A DNA stretch of 23,070 bases from Desulfotignum sp. (GCA_011390695.1 JAABRW010000414.1:1-23070); one strand, 5' to 3'; shown: positions 1-8,731, counted from the first letter of the stretch. Made by a program: numbers and translations. The notes: generated from the sequence alone by a model not told the origin.

Positions 1-343
1 CATGATGGGAGGGTAAGCGTGCACAATAGCGCAAAGCCCGATACCTGGTCAGTCCCATGGTGTGATTGAGGATGGCATTGCTCACAGGGTGTTCGCCTTA
101 ACCGGGGAAGCCTCATACAGTTCCTTACAGGATAGGAGACATCAAGGAGAAATCCGAGACAATCCGATGCTGTGTGAGGTGGCAGAAGAATCCGTAGTAG
201 TATTGAAATTCCGGCCTGTGAAGCCTGGTAACAGAGTGGAGGGGAAAACCGGGATGACCTGCAGCCTGGTCTGCAGGGACTGATCATGGCCAAAAGCCTG
301 GTTGGTTGCGAAGGGAGGAAGTATATCTGAATAGTTTTGAAAA
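1..343 (+). other. Possible 5' remnant of a group II intron
   Basis: There is no convincing complete gene here. A 73-residue frame (62-283) contains a stretch like the N-terminal leaders that precede group II intron reverse transcriptases, with EVAEES near residue 40 followed by KPGNRVEGKTGMT. The surrounding GC-rich, G-run-rich DNA would fit structured intron RNA. No reverse transcriptase motif follows, because the sequence is interrupted at about 344 by the left end of an insertion sequence. The resemblance is from memory of family style rather than an alignment, so the call is tentative. It could equally be unrelated degraded sequence. Confidence 0.3.
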
Positions 344-360
344 CCCTAATATTGCATAAA
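344..360 (+). repeat. Left terminal inverted repeat of the IS1380-type element
   Basis: The repeat reads CCCTAATATTGCATAAA. It pairs with the right end with one gap and a few mismatches, and the TTGCATAAA core is identical. It sits 40 bp upstream of the transposase start codon. Confidence 0.75.
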
Positions 361-399
361 GAAGATAGCAAGTAAGTAAAAAAATTCTTGAGGAGCCCC

Positions 400-1837
400 A
401 TGAATAAAGCTTATAATGAGTTATCAAAACAAAAAACAACCATATTCAGGAGGCCACCTCAAGTGAAGTCCAGTAAAGCACAAATTTTTGCTAAATTCCA
501 CAAAATTCCGACAATCCGTTTTGAAGATCAGGAACTGACATCTTTTTCCGGCATGATTGTTTTTCAACTCCTGTTCAAGCGGCTTGCACTGAAAAAAAGG
601 TTGAAAGGATGTTTTTCCCATCTGAAGATATCCCCTATATTCGGCCATCACCTGGTGGTAATGCTTCTTGTCACCCACTTGATTTTGGGTTTCAGACGAT
701 TGCGTGAAATTGCCTATTACAAAGACGATCCAATGATTCTCCGAACGCTGGGCCTCCGGTCTCTTCCGGATGTATCGACCATTTCAAGAAATCTTTCACA
801 AATGGATGATGCCAGCGTTGATAACGTGCAAAACCTGTCCCGATCCCTTGTGGTTGAAGGCCTGGTGCGGGAACAGTTCCCGCGCTTGACTATGGATTTC
901 GACGGATCTGTATTGTCGACAAAAGGACATGCCCAAGGTACTGCCGTTGGTCTCAACAAAGTCAGGAAAGGGTCCAGAAGCTATTATCCCCTGTTTTGCA
1001 CCATTGCCCAGACCGGTCAATTTTTTGATATGCACCATCGCCCCGGCGATGTCCATGATTCAAATGGTGCCTCTGAATTCATGAAAATGTTTTGAACATA
1101 TCAGGGCTCAATTTCCCGGATCAATCATTGAATCCCGGATGGATGGGGCATTTTTCAATCAGAAAATCATTGATATGATGTCTCAAAGGCGGATCAGTTT
1201 CACCGCCTCCGTTCCTTTTCACCCGTTCACAGAGCTCAAACAATTGATAGAAACCTGCGATTCATGGATCGATATTGATGACAACTGGTCGTATTTTGAA
1301 GCTCAATGGAAACCAAAATCCTGGAACAGCCGGTATCGGTTTGTGTTCACCAGAAAAAAAGTGAAAAAGATCCAGAAAGGCGCTCTTCAGCTGGATCTTT
1401 TTGAACCGGTCTCCAAAGAGTATCAGTACAAGGTGGTTGTAACCAATAAAATGGAATCGGCAAAAGCAGTTGTCCTGTTTCATAATGGCCGCGGATCTCA
1501 GGAAGTTTTGTTTGGAAATGCCAAAAATGATACGGTCCTCAGCGTTATCCCATGCAAAAGGCTCAACGCCAACCGGATTTTCACTCTGGCATCGATGATG
1601 GCCCACAACTTATCCCGTGAGATGCAGATGGTTGCAAACCCGGGAAAAACACATACCAGACCAAAACGCCCAGCAGGATGGACATTCAAAAGACTTGATA
1701 CGATCCGTCATCAGATCCTTCAGCGAGCCGGCAGGTTTATCAGGCCTCAAGGGAAACTCACCTTGGTAATGAGTGCAAACCGTGCTGTAAAAAAGGATCT
1801 GGTGCATATTATGGACAAACTTCTTGAAGCTGCATGA
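400..1837 (+). pseudogene. IS1380-type transposase, frameshifted
   Basis: The likely start is ATG at 400, with AGGAG six bases upstream; a TTG at 388 in the same frame lacks a ribosome binding site. The first frame runs to a TGA at 1093-1095 and the rest continues in the +1 frame to 1837. Conceptually joined, the protein is about 480 residues, normal for the family. The first frame carries the first catalytic aspartate (LTMDFDGSV). The second carries the next aspartate (SRMDGAFF) and the glutamate (GRGSQE). The switch falls at ATGAAAATGTTTTGAA around 1081-1096: removing one A from the A4 run restores M-K-C-F-E-H. A single-base insertion is therefore the simplest cause. Programmed frameshifting is not usual for this family. 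Confidence 0.85.
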
Positions 1838-1870
1838 TTTGAGTGGTTTTTGGAAGTAGTTTTTACAAAT

Positions 1871-1889
1871 TTTTATGCAACGTTAAGGG
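1871..1889 (-). repeat. Right terminal inverted repeat of the IS1380-type element
   Basis: The complement reads CCCTTAACGTTGCATAAAA and matches the left end at 344-360. It begins 33 bp after the transposase stop codon. Confidence 0.75.
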
Positions 1890-1900
1890 TAATTTTGTGG

Positions 1901-1929
1901 TTGTCAAAACAAGGAAATTTTCTTATACA
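1901..1929 (+). promoter_or_regulatory. Sigma-70-type promoter for the PAS regulator
   Basis: A -35 box TTGTCA (1901-1906) is followed by a 17-base spacer and a -10 box TATACA (1924-1929), giving 5/6 and 4/6 consensus matches at ideal spacing. Transcription would start near 1936, about 95 bases before the ATG at 2032. It lies just outside the right end of the insertion sequence, so the insertion may have replaced upstream control sites. Confidence 0.5.
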
Positions 1930-2031
1930 TGAGCTGAACAGTTACATTTTTCAATTTGCAATTTGCCGGTTTGCTAAAAAACGAAAGTCAGCCAGTAATG
2001 CTTAAACCCGAAAGTTGAAATAGGTAGTATT

Positions 2032-3771
2032 ATGCTTTCTTCTTATGACCAAAAAATCATATCCTTGAGTATTGATTCATCACAAAATGGTATCATCGTA
2101 GTAAACAGGGATGGAATTGTTCTGATCTACAACAAAGCTGCAAGAATAATTTTCAGTGATGGGGAAGTTGATTTTAGAGGCCGGAATATTAATGAAATTA
2201 GACCAGAAGTATGTGATGACTTTGAAATCATATTTAAAACAGGCCAACCGCAGGTCGGCAGAAAAATAACTTTCAGTGGGGCAACAATTATAACAAATCG
2301 TGCTCCAATATTTGTCAAAGAAAAAATAGTCGGCATTATCTCAGTTTTTCAAGATATTTCGGAATACGAAGCGATTATTTCTCAACTTTCTAATTTTCAA
2401 AAATTACATAGAGAGTTAGAGGTGATTTTTGAGACTTCCTACGATGGCCTCTTTGTATCAGATGGGAGTGCCAATTGTCTGAGAGTAAATAGATCTTATG
2501 AAAAAATTACCGGTATTCAGCGAGAGAGTCTGATTGGTAAACAATCAAAATCACTTGTTAAAGACAAGGTTGTTGATATTTCCGTCACGTTAGAAGTTCT
2601 AAAACAGAAAAAGCAAATTACACTGTTGCAGGTAATTAAAGAGAAAAAAGAGGTGATAGTCACCGGGACTCCCGTATGGGATGATGACGGAAATATATCC
2701 AAAGTGGTGGTCAACATTCGTGATATTACAGAACTCAACGAGCTCAAAAGGCAGCTAGAAAAAACCCGCAACAAGAGAAACTTATATTATCAGGCGCTCC
2801 AGGAATATCATGAGAAAGAACATGCCATGCAGGAAATGGTTGCTACCAGTCAGGTCATGCGAAGAATTTTAGTCAAAACCATGAAAGCGGCGAAGACTGA
2901 GGCGCTGATTCTTCTGACCGGGGAGTCTGGAGTGGGCAAAAGCATGCTGGCAAGACTGATACACGAAATGAGTCAGCGCAAGGATCAGGCCTTTATTAAG
3001 ATAAATTGTGGTACCATCCCCCACAGCCTAATGGAAAGTGAGCTTTTCGGTTACGAGAAGGGGGCATTCACCGGTGCGTTATCGAGTGGTAAGATGGGTC
3101 TTGTTGAAGTAGCGGACAAAGGAACTGTTTTTTTTGACGAAATCGCTGAACTCCCACTTGAAATGCAGGTTAAGCTGCTTGAGGTTATTGAAGAAAAAAA
3201 AATTAAACCCGTGGGGGCGAATCAAACGACTTCAGTTGATGTCCGAATTATTGCCGCGACAAATAAAAATATTTTTGAACACGTTAAACATGGGCTTTTC
3301 CGGGAAGATCTCTATTACAGACTCAATGTCATACCCATAGATATTCCGCCTTTGCGGAAGCGCCGGGATGACATTCCACTTTTATGTGAAAACATTCTTC
3401 AGAAGCTTAATCGTAAAATGGAGGGCAGAAAGCGCTTTCACCCAATTTTAATTGAATTGTTAAGACAGTATGATTTTCCCGGTAATGTCAGAGAACTAAT
3501 TAATATTATCGAACGAATCACCGTCTTCAGTGAGGGGGATGTCCTGGTTCCCACTGATCTGCCGCGTGAAATCCGGATAAATTCCATACCCGATTCCAGT
3601 GTAAATGAAAAAATTCCACCTTTGAAGCAGGCGGTGTCAAATTATGAATGCAAGCTCTTGCAGAAGGTCGTTGAAAAGAGTTCGTCAATTCAACAAGCCG
3701 CAGATATGCTGCAAATTCATCCAACAACCCTGTCAAGAAAATTAACAAAATTTAACATATTAGCCCCCTAG
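2032..3771 (+). CDS. Sigma-54-dependent transcriptional activator, PAS-PAS-AAA+-HTH
   Basis: This 579-residue enhancer-binding protein activates RNA polymerase carrying sigma-54. Two PAS sensor domains (about residues 8-110 and 125-235) are followed by a coiled coil (about 235-265) and an AAA+ domain. The AAA+ domain has Walker A GESGVGKS near 297-304, the sigma-54 contact loop GAFTGA near 344-349 and Walker B VFFDEIAEL near 366-374. The C-terminal helix-turn-helix (about 550-576) is of Fis type. There is no receiver domain, so it probably senses a small ligand or redox state through PAS. It lies directly upstream of, and co-directional with, a sigma-54-promoted TRAP/dehydrogenase operon, so it is the likely activator of that operon. 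The ribosome binding site is weak. The specific ligand cannot be told from sequence. Confidence 0.93.
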   Translation: MLSSYDQKIISLSIDSSQNGIIVVNRDGIVLIYNKAARIIFSDGEVDFRGRNINEIRPEVCDDFEIIFKTGQPQVGRKITFSGATIITNRAPIFVKEKIVGIISVFQDISEYEAIISQLSNFQKLHRELEVIFETSYDGLFVSDGSANCLRVNRSYEKITGIQRESLIGKQSKSLVKDKVVDISVTLEVLKQKKQITLLQVIKEKKEVIVTGTPVWDDDGNISKVVVNIRDITELNELKRQLEKTRNKRNLYYQALQEYHEKEHAMQEMVATSQVMRRILVKTMKAAKTEALILLTGESGVGKSMLARLIHEMSQRKDQAFIKINCGTIPHSLMESELFGYEKGAFTGALSSGKMGLVEVADKGTVFFDEIAELPLEMQVKLLEVIEEKKIKPVGANQTTSVDVRIIAATNKNIFEHVKHGLFREDLYYRLNVIPIDIPPLRKRRDDIPLLCENILQKLNRKMEGRKRFHPILIELLRQYDFPGNVRELINIIERITVFSEGDVLVPTDLPREIRINSIPDSSVNEKIPPLKQAVSNYECKLLQKVVEKSSSIQQAADMLQIHPTTLSRKLTKFNILAP

Positions 3772-3780
3772 TATCGCCTT

Positions 3781-3915
3781 GCCTGCATAATTGCAGGCAG
3801 CCGCATTTTTGCAGAAATCACCATAACTATTTGATATAAAAAACTATATTAGAGAAATTCGCTCGGCCATTTTTTGGCTGTCCTGCATTACTGCAGCCTC
3901 GTTTGCAGTAATGGC
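3781..3915 (+). promoter_or_regulatory. Cluster of TGCA-N4-TGCA dyads, candidate activator binding sites
   Basis: Four sites share the form TGCA-N4-TGCA. The first is a perfect palindrome GCCTGCATAATTGCAGGC (3781-3798). A weaker copy lies at 3802-3813 (CGCATTTTTGCA). The third is CTGCATTACTGCAG (3883-3896) and the fourth a partial copy from 3904 (TGCAGTAATGGC). Their centres are near 3789.5, 3807.5, 3889.5 and 3909.5. The last two are 20 bp apart and together form a 10-bp inverted repeat (3886-3895 with 3904-3913, 8-base loop). They sit about 75-200 bp upstream of the -12 element at 3988, a typical enhancer distance. The first palindrome begins 9 bases after the regulator stop codon and might also act as a weak terminator. 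Confidence 0.55.
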
Positions 3916-3974
3916 CTTCCTAAAATGCATTCATAAGGTGCAATTTCAGCGAGTTACCTTTTTTCGTTTTTGTG

Positions 3975-3990
3975 TGGCATGTATTGTGCA
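3975..3990 (+). promoter_or_regulatory. Sigma-54 (-24/-12) promoter of the TRAP operon
   Basis: The sequence TGGCATGTATTGTGCA has the invariant GG and GC separated by exactly ten bases and otherwise matches TGGCACG-N4-TTGCA closely. Transcription would begin near 4001, giving a leader of about 187 bases before dctP. It is flanked upstream by dyad sites and by the gene for a sigma-54 activator. Confidence 0.75.
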
Positions 3991-4071
3991 AATTTGGATC
4001 ACAAAGGCTGATTTTGCCGAAAAGGGGTGATCGCGCTCTAATTGGTGCTAACTGCAGACGGGTATTCTTTT

Positions 4072-4098
4072 GCCCATCTTAATAGTCCAATCATGGGC
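4072..4098 (+). other. Possible hairpin in the dctP leader
   Basis: GCCCAT (4072-4077) can pair with ATGGGC (4093-4098). An upstream GGG at 4060-4062 could instead pair with the CCC, so the two structures would exclude each other. No riboswitch class is recognised, and the long leader otherwise shows nothing clear. Confidence 0.2.
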
Positions 4099-4187
4099 GA
4101 CAAGATTAATGGACACTCATCAAGATGAGATTGAAATTAACAATTCAACCTTACTAATTTTTTGAAAATTTAATCAGGAGGCTCGTT

Positions 4188-5408
4188 ATGGAAAAACAAG
4201 ATCAACAGAAGTTTAAAAAACTGGATCGCCGTAATTTTTTACATCTGTGTGCCACCTTTGGGACGACTGCCGCTATAGGAGGGGTATTGGCTGCAGTTGC
4301 TAATGCGGGAGAAAAAGAAATTAAACAGCAAATTTCAATTCAGGCGGATGAAGAGAAAAAAAAGGCTGCAAAAGCCAAACATAATTTGATATTAGGATTG
4401 GACGGGGTGGCCAATCGCTGGCCGGACGGAGTGATATGTACTTCAACTATGTGGGTTGTCGGGGCGTGGAGACTTAAAGAAAACATAGAAAAACATTCCA
4501 ACGGTTCGATTTATGTCCAGATTGTCGAAGGGGGGGCGCTTGGGGGGCAGGTCAAAGCAGCCAGAAAAGTTCAGCAAGGCATTATTCAAGCCTGTACTGC
4601 AAGCACTCAGAATATGGCCGCCTTCGCACCAGTATGGAACGTAACGGATATCCCTTTTGCTGTCGGTCCGGTAGAAAATTATTGGAAGCTACTTTATTCG
4701 AAGGAAATCAACGACACACTCCGGGCAACAAGTATGGCCCAGGGCGTTATGAATCTCGCAACTTTCCCACAGACACGATGGCTTGAATTGAAAATGGGGC
4801 TTCCGGGCGATGTTCGATTGCCCGAACATCTCAATGGGCTGAAGATTCGCGTGACAGGTTCGAAGCTTGAGCAAGCAATTTTTGATATTTTGCCATCCAG
4901 CCCCACCCCGATTGCCTGGGGTGAGGTATACACCGCCATGAAAGAAGGGGCTATTGACGGCATCCATGTCGGTCCAGCTTCGGTGGCCGACGCAGGCATT
5001 CACGAAGTGGTCGGCCAACTTGTAAATACTGAATTTATGTATAATGCCGACACATTTTGGCTCAATACCAGATGGTTTAAAAAATTATCACCTGTCCTGC
5101 AAGAAGCTGTTTTGGAAGCCTCATATCAGACACAGCTGTTTATCGAAGCCATTTACGAGCCGCTCCATTCTCTTCAAGCTGGGCTCAGGCCAAACTCCCC
5201 TCCCGATGCCATCTGGAAAAAAGTTGGAGCTAGGCAGGTCATTTTAACTGCCGAGGAGAAGGCTGCCTGGCAGGAATTTCTCTCTTTCGAGAATAACAAA
5301 GAGCGCTTTGAACCCATGGTGAAGCAGTTCGGGCAAAAGGAATTTGAAGCAGTAACGCGGGTAGCAAAATCAGGAGATACCGAAAAAGGACGATGGTGGA
5401 AGGCATAG
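4188..5408 (+). CDS. dctP: TRAP transporter substrate-binding protein, DctP family
   Basis: This 406-residue periplasmic binding protein captures an organic anion for the DctQM permease encoded just downstream. It starts with a twin-arginine signal: R14-R15 within LDRRNFLHLC, a hydrophobic stretch to about residue 39 and an ANA-type cleavage site near residue 40. Folded export by Tat is therefore likely. The DctP fold is supported by GLKIRV in the middle of the protein, whose arginine normally binds the ligand carboxylate, and by WGEVYTAMKEGAIDG further on. A strong ribosome binding site (CAGGAGG) precedes the ATG. Genomic context (SuyAB, TauE, alcohol dehydrogenase) suggests a C3 sulfonate as substrate, but the sequence alone does not decide this. 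Confidence 0.9.
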   Translation: MEKQDQQKFKKLDRRNFLHLCATFGTTAAIGGVLAAVANAGEKEIKQQISIQADEEKKKAAKAKHNLILGLDGVANRWPDGVICTSTMWVVGAWRLKENIEKHSNGSIYVQIVEGGALGGQVKAARKVQQGIIQACTASTQNMAAFAPVWNVTDIPFAVGPVENYWKLLYSKEINDTLRATSMAQGVMNLATFPQTRWLELKMGLPGDVRLPEHLNGLKIRVTGSKLEQAIFDILPSSPTPIAWGEVYTAMKEGAIDGIHVGPASVADAGIHEVVGQLVNTEFMYNADTFWLNTRWFKKLSPVLQEAVLEASYQTQLFIEAIYEPLHSLQAGLRPNSPPDAIWKKVGARQVILTAEEKAAWQEFLSFENNKERFEPMVKQFGQKEFEAVTRVAKSGDTEKGRWWKA

Positions 5409-5532
5409 GCGGTTATTCTGAAATCCAGTGAGGCGATAAACCGAAAGGTCAATGCCTTACTGGATTTTGAGCCGGGGCAGGTCTTGGTTGCTTCTTGGAG
5501 ATAGATTTGGATGGCAAGTGTTAGGAGAACTC

Positions 5533-6030
5533 ATGAAATTGGTCAAATGGATAGATGAGAATATCGAGTATTGGCTCTGTTTTGTTTTTTATTCATATAT
5601 GGCTGGGATTATTGTTGTTGAGGTCTGCCGCCGGTACTTTTTCGGCGCCAGCAGTTCCTGGGGTGAAGAGACAGCAATTTATGCTTTCATTTGGATGACA
5701 TACTTGGCAGCTGCTCATGGTGTTCACGGCCGAAGGCACCTCTCTGTTGAGGCTTTGCGCCACCGGATGACCCGGACACAAAAATACTATGCGTTTGTAT
5801 TGAGTGATGTTTGTTTTTTTATCTTGTCCGTGACGATAGCTTATTATTCAATGTTTCCGGTGATAGAGAGTATTAAATACGGACACCAAATGTTTGGGGC
5901 GAACCTTCCCTTTGCTCTGGCTACTTCTGCTATTACCACAGGCTGGATTCTGATCTCAATTAGGGTTGTTCAACGGTTTTTTGATACGCTTCAAAGATTT
6001 CGTCTCGGGCGGCCGCTGGTCGAGGATTGA
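5533..6030 (+). CDS. dctQ: TRAP transporter small permease subunit, DctQ family
   Basis: This is the four-helix small membrane subunit that partners DctM. The frame is open from 5452, but the ATG at 5533 has AGGAG five bases upstream and gives 165 residues, the usual DctQ length. The 27 extra residues of the longer version look like non-coding sequence. Four hydrophobic segments can be seen, with the family-like stretch GEETAIYAFIWMTYLAAAHG in the middle followed by HGRRHLSVE. It lies 124 bases after dctP and 66 bases before dctM, in one operon. Confidence 0.88.
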   Translation: MKLVKWIDENIEYWLCFVFYSYMAGIIVVEVCRRYFFGASSSWGEETAIYAFIWMTYLAAAHGVHGRRHLSVEALRHRMTRTQKYYAFVLSDVCFFILSVTIAYYSMFPVIESIKYGHQMFGANLPFALATSAITTGWILISIRVVQRFFDTLQRFRLGRPLVED

Positions 6031-6096
6031 ATATTTCATTTGTTAAGATCGGCGTGATTGTGGCTCAAAGAACCAGTAGATGAAAGGAGAAGAAAA

Positions 6097-7374
6097 TTGG
6101 AATTCTTGGAATTAGCATGTTTGCTGATTACCGCTGTGCTGCTCTTGCTGGGTGTAGAAATATTGGTTTGCCTTGGGATCGGGGCAATTTTGATGACACT
6201 TGTGACGAATGCCTTCCCGCTGGCAAATGTCGGATTTACTGCATTCAGTGCAATTGACATTTTCCCGTTACTGGCGATGCCCCTTTATATTCTAACAGGA
6301 GACTTGGTGTCAGCTGGGGGGATTTCCCATATGTTTGTCGTACTTGCCAAGTCTCTGGTCGGCTGGGTGCGAGGGGGGCTGGCAGTTACAACCATGGTTG
6401 CTGCAGAAGGGTTTGCGGCAATAAGCGGGTCCAATTCCGCAACCGTTGCCGCCATGGGGAGAATGATGGTCCCCGAACTCAAAGAGGATGGTTACCCGGA
6501 AGATTTCTCCGCTGCAACAATAGCCTGCTGTGGTACCGTAGGAATCATCACGCCTCCAAGTATCGTTTTTATTCTCTATGGCGTTACTGCCGGCACGTCG
6601 ATTGGTGATCTGTTTCTTGGTGGCATTCTTCCAGGCCTGGTGTTGATCTCCGCCATGTCAATTGCAGCACTGGTGGTCTGCTGGCGACGGGGATACGGGA
6701 GTACCTTTCCTTTCGATTTGCAAACAGCGCTTCGGGCGGCATGGAAAGCCAAATTGGCTTTCGGTGCTACCGCTATTATACTGGGGGGAATATACGGTGG
6801 TGTATTTTCCCCGACCGAAGCCGCTGGTATAGCGGTCTTTTATTGTCTTTTTGCCGGACTTTTCGTTACCAGAGAAATAAAGGTCAAACAACTTCCAGTA
6901 ATCATGTCCCAAAGTTCCCGTGTAAATGGAATGATCGCACCAATCATCGCCATGGCGGTGATTTTTTCTGAGGTCCTGGCTGTAACCGGACTTCCTGAGT
7001 CTGGAGTTCAATTTTTTCTGGGGTTTTCAGAAAATCCGACTGCGGTTATGGGGTTGGTTTTGGTGATAATTCTCATCGCAGGGTGCGTTATGGAGGCTAC
7101 GCCTAATATTCTTCTCCTGACGCCGCTTTTAGTCCCGGTGGCGAACACCCTCGGTTATCATCCCGTCCATTTTGGCGTCATGGTGGTAGTTACTCTGGCC
7201 ATTGGATTTGTCACTCCGCCCCTTGGACTGAACCTATTCGTGGCAAGCAGCGTCACTGGTGTCCCCTTTACACGGATTGCGGTGAAAGCCATTCCATATC
7301 TCATGGCCCTGGTAATAGGCCTTATTATCATTTGGCAGGTTCCCTATCTGTCCCTGGTATTTTTGAAAAATTGA
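6097..7374 (+). CDS. dctM: TRAP transporter large permease subunit, DctM family
   Basis: This is the multi-helix transport subunit, driven by a sodium or proton gradient, that moves the solute delivered by DctP. The best start is TTG at 6097, with AAGGAG seven bases upstream. It gives 425 residues beginning (M)EFLELACLL, the usual DctM length and N-terminus. A TTG at 6058 in the same frame has no ribosome binding site. Family features include the AAEGFAAISGSNSATVAAMG stretch, GTVGIITPPSI, SPTEAAGIAVFYCL and a late FVTPPLGLNLFVAS segment. About twelve hydrophobic helices are present. It is followed after 59 bases by the alcohol dehydrogenase gene. Confidence 0.92.
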   Translation: MEFLELACLLITAVLLLLGVEILVCLGIGAILMTLVTNAFPLANVGFTAFSAIDIFPLLAMPLYILTGDLVSAGGISHMFVVLAKSLVGWVRGGLAVTTMVAAEGFAAISGSNSATVAAMGRMMVPELKEDGYPEDFSAATIACCGTVGIITPPSIVFILYGVTAGTSIGDLFLGGILPGLVLISAMSIAALVVCWRRGYGSTFPFDLQTALRAAWKAKLAFGATAIILGGIYGGVFSPTEAAGIAVFYCLFAGLFVTREIKVKQLPVIMSQSSRVNGMIAPIIAMAVIFSEVLAVTGLPESGVQFFLGFSENPTAVMGLVLVIILIAGCVMEATPNILLLTPLLVPVANTLGYHPVHFGVMVVVTLAIGFVTPPLGLNLFVASSVTGVPFTRIAVKAIPYLMALVIGLIIIWQVPYLSLVFLKN

Positions 7375-7433
7375 CCCTGTTTGTTGAACAAAAAGTAGGT
7401 TGCTATTAATAAAATAAAGAGATTCGGAGAATA

Positions 7434-8612
7434 ATGACGATGGTGACTCAAAATTTTGAATTGTATTTCCCCACAAAGGTTATATTTGGCGTTGGCATAT
7501 CAAAAACTGCCGGTGAAGTCATTCAGTCACTCGGATGCCGAAACGTCCTGGTGGTAACTGATCCAGGCGTAAGTAAGGCAAACTTGCTGGACAGAATCCT
7601 CTCTTCGTTGGAGAAGAATGGTGTCGCTTACACTATCTTTTCAGATGTCGGGCATGAAGCTACTTTGACGAAGGTGCAGGAAGGATTGGATGTTATGCAG
7701 GGTGAACAAAGTGATATCATCCTGAGTGTCGGCGGCGGAAGTGTCATGGACACAGCTAAAGGGATTGGTTGCCTTGCAAACAATCCCGGTAACTTAAGAG
7801 ACTATGAGGGGCCTGAAAAATTCAAGAATCCTCCTGTACCAACGGTTGCAGTTCCCACCACAGCAGGAAGTGGCAGTGAATTAAGTTTTGGAGCTGTAAT
7901 TAATGACACGGAAAAAAATTACAAATTTTCCTTCAGGAGTGCGATGCAGATTCCTAAAGTCGCACTTCTTGACCCTGGGTTGCTGCAGACCACGCCACCG
8001 AAACTTGCGGCTGCAACGGGAATGGATGCACTTTCGCATGGCGTCGAGGCCTATGTATCAAAATGGTCAAACTTCATGACTGACGCTTACTGCAGGCAGA
8101 ATTTTTATCTCGTAGGTAGATATTTAAGGCGTTTTGTTTCTGATCCAACCGACGTTGAAGCGGCATCTGGTATGTTATTGGCGAGCTCTATGGGTTCCAT
8201 GGCCTTCAATATAGCAAGGTTGGGACTTGTGCATGCTATGGGGCATCCTGTTGGGGCGCATTTCCATTGGCCTCATGGGGTGGCTTGTGCAGTGTTGATG
8301 CCTCATGTAATGGAGTTCAACCTTACTGCATGTCCAGATAAGTTTGTGGACATTGCTGTCGGGCTGGAAGGAGCCATACAAGATGGGCCATCTGTGAAAA
8401 AGGCCCAATCAGCGGTCAGTGCAGTTGTGAGGCTTATGGATGATATCGGTATCCAGGCAGATTGTAATTCGTTTGATATCAATGAGAAGTTATTGTCACG
8501 CATTGCTGATGAAACATTGAGTTCTGGCATGCAATTGACAAATCCAAAAGATTGTGACAAAAATGATATATTAAATATACTTCACAAAACCTTTGAGAAT
8601 TGTAATAATTGA
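7434..8612 (+). CDS. Iron-containing alcohol dehydrogenase (group III type)
   Basis: This 392-residue NAD(P)-dependent dehydrogenase oxidises a primary or secondary alcohol to an aldehyde or ketone, or runs in reverse. The nucleotide-binding GGGSVMDTAKG lies at residues 100-110 and PTTAGSGSE at 141-149. The iron ligands are D198, H202, H267 and H281, all present with normal spacing. Two starts are possible, ATG 7434 and ATG 7440; GGAG at 7426-7429 serves either. It is the last gene of the TRAP operon, so it probably acts on the imported compound. Given the sulfonate-type genes opposite, a hydroxyalkane sulfonate (2,3-dihydroxypropanesulfonate or 3-hydroxypropanesulfonate) is a reasonable guess. 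General alcohol or aldehyde metabolism is the alternative. Confidence 0.92.
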   Translation: MTMVTQNFELYFPTKVIFGVGISKTAGEVIQSLGCRNVLVVTDPGVSKANLLDRILSSLEKNGVAYTIFSDVGHEATLTKVQEGLDVMQGEQSDIILSVGGGSVMDTAKGIGCLANNPGNLRDYEGPEKFKNPPVPTVAVPTTAGSGSELSFGAVINDTEKNYKFSFRSAMQIPKVALLDPGLLQTTPPKLAAATGMDALSHGVEAYVSKWSNFMTDAYCRQNFYLVGRYLRRFVSDPTDVEAASGMLLASSMGSMAFNIARLGLVHAMGHPVGAHFHWPHGVACAVLMPHVMEFNLTACPDKFVDIAVGLEGAIQDGPSVKKAQSAVSAVVRLMDDIGIQADCNSFDINEKLLSRIADETLSSGMQLTNPKDCDKNDILNILHKTFENCNN

Positions 8613-8695
8613 TTGAAAATTTTGCCAGGCATCCGTCCCCGAAAATTTCAAAAGCAAGGTTTCCGTTCAGCCACAAGGCAGTAATTTGATTTATG

Positions 8696-8731
8696 AACGA
8701 TTATCCCCCCCCGATGGGGGGGGTAATCGTT
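8696..8731. terminator. Very stable GC hairpin between convergent operons, overlapping the end of the moaD-like gene
   Basis: AACGATTA plus eight C (8696-8712, with one bulged T at 8704) pairs with eight G plus TAATCGTT (8716-8731) around a three-base loop. That gives a 16-bp stem. It lies between the stop codon of the + strand dehydrogenase (8612) and the end of the - strand operon. It could block or terminate transcription from both sides, although no clear T-run follows on either strand. It includes the last codons and stop of the MoaD-like gene. Confidence 0.5.

Larger units (their letters stand above)
344..1889 (+). mobile_element. IS1380-family insertion sequence, inactivated copy
   Basis: The element is about 1.55 kb and is bounded by imperfect terminal inverted repeats: 344-360 begins CCCTAATATTGCATAAA and the complement of 1871-1889 begins CCCTTAACGTTGCATAAA. 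Inside lies an IS1380-type DDE transposase split into two frames. The bases directly outside the two ends (AAAA on the left, TAAT on the right) are not an obvious 4-5 bp target duplication. The left and right flanks also look unrelated, which suggests a rearrangement or an old insertion. The right end lies 11 bp before the -35 box of the next gene's promoter. Confidence 0.85.

Noticed and set aside
1081..1096. Programmed frameshift in the transposase
   Set aside because: The shift needed is +1 at a plain A4 run with no supporting signal, and the family normally uses a single frame. A mutation is simpler.
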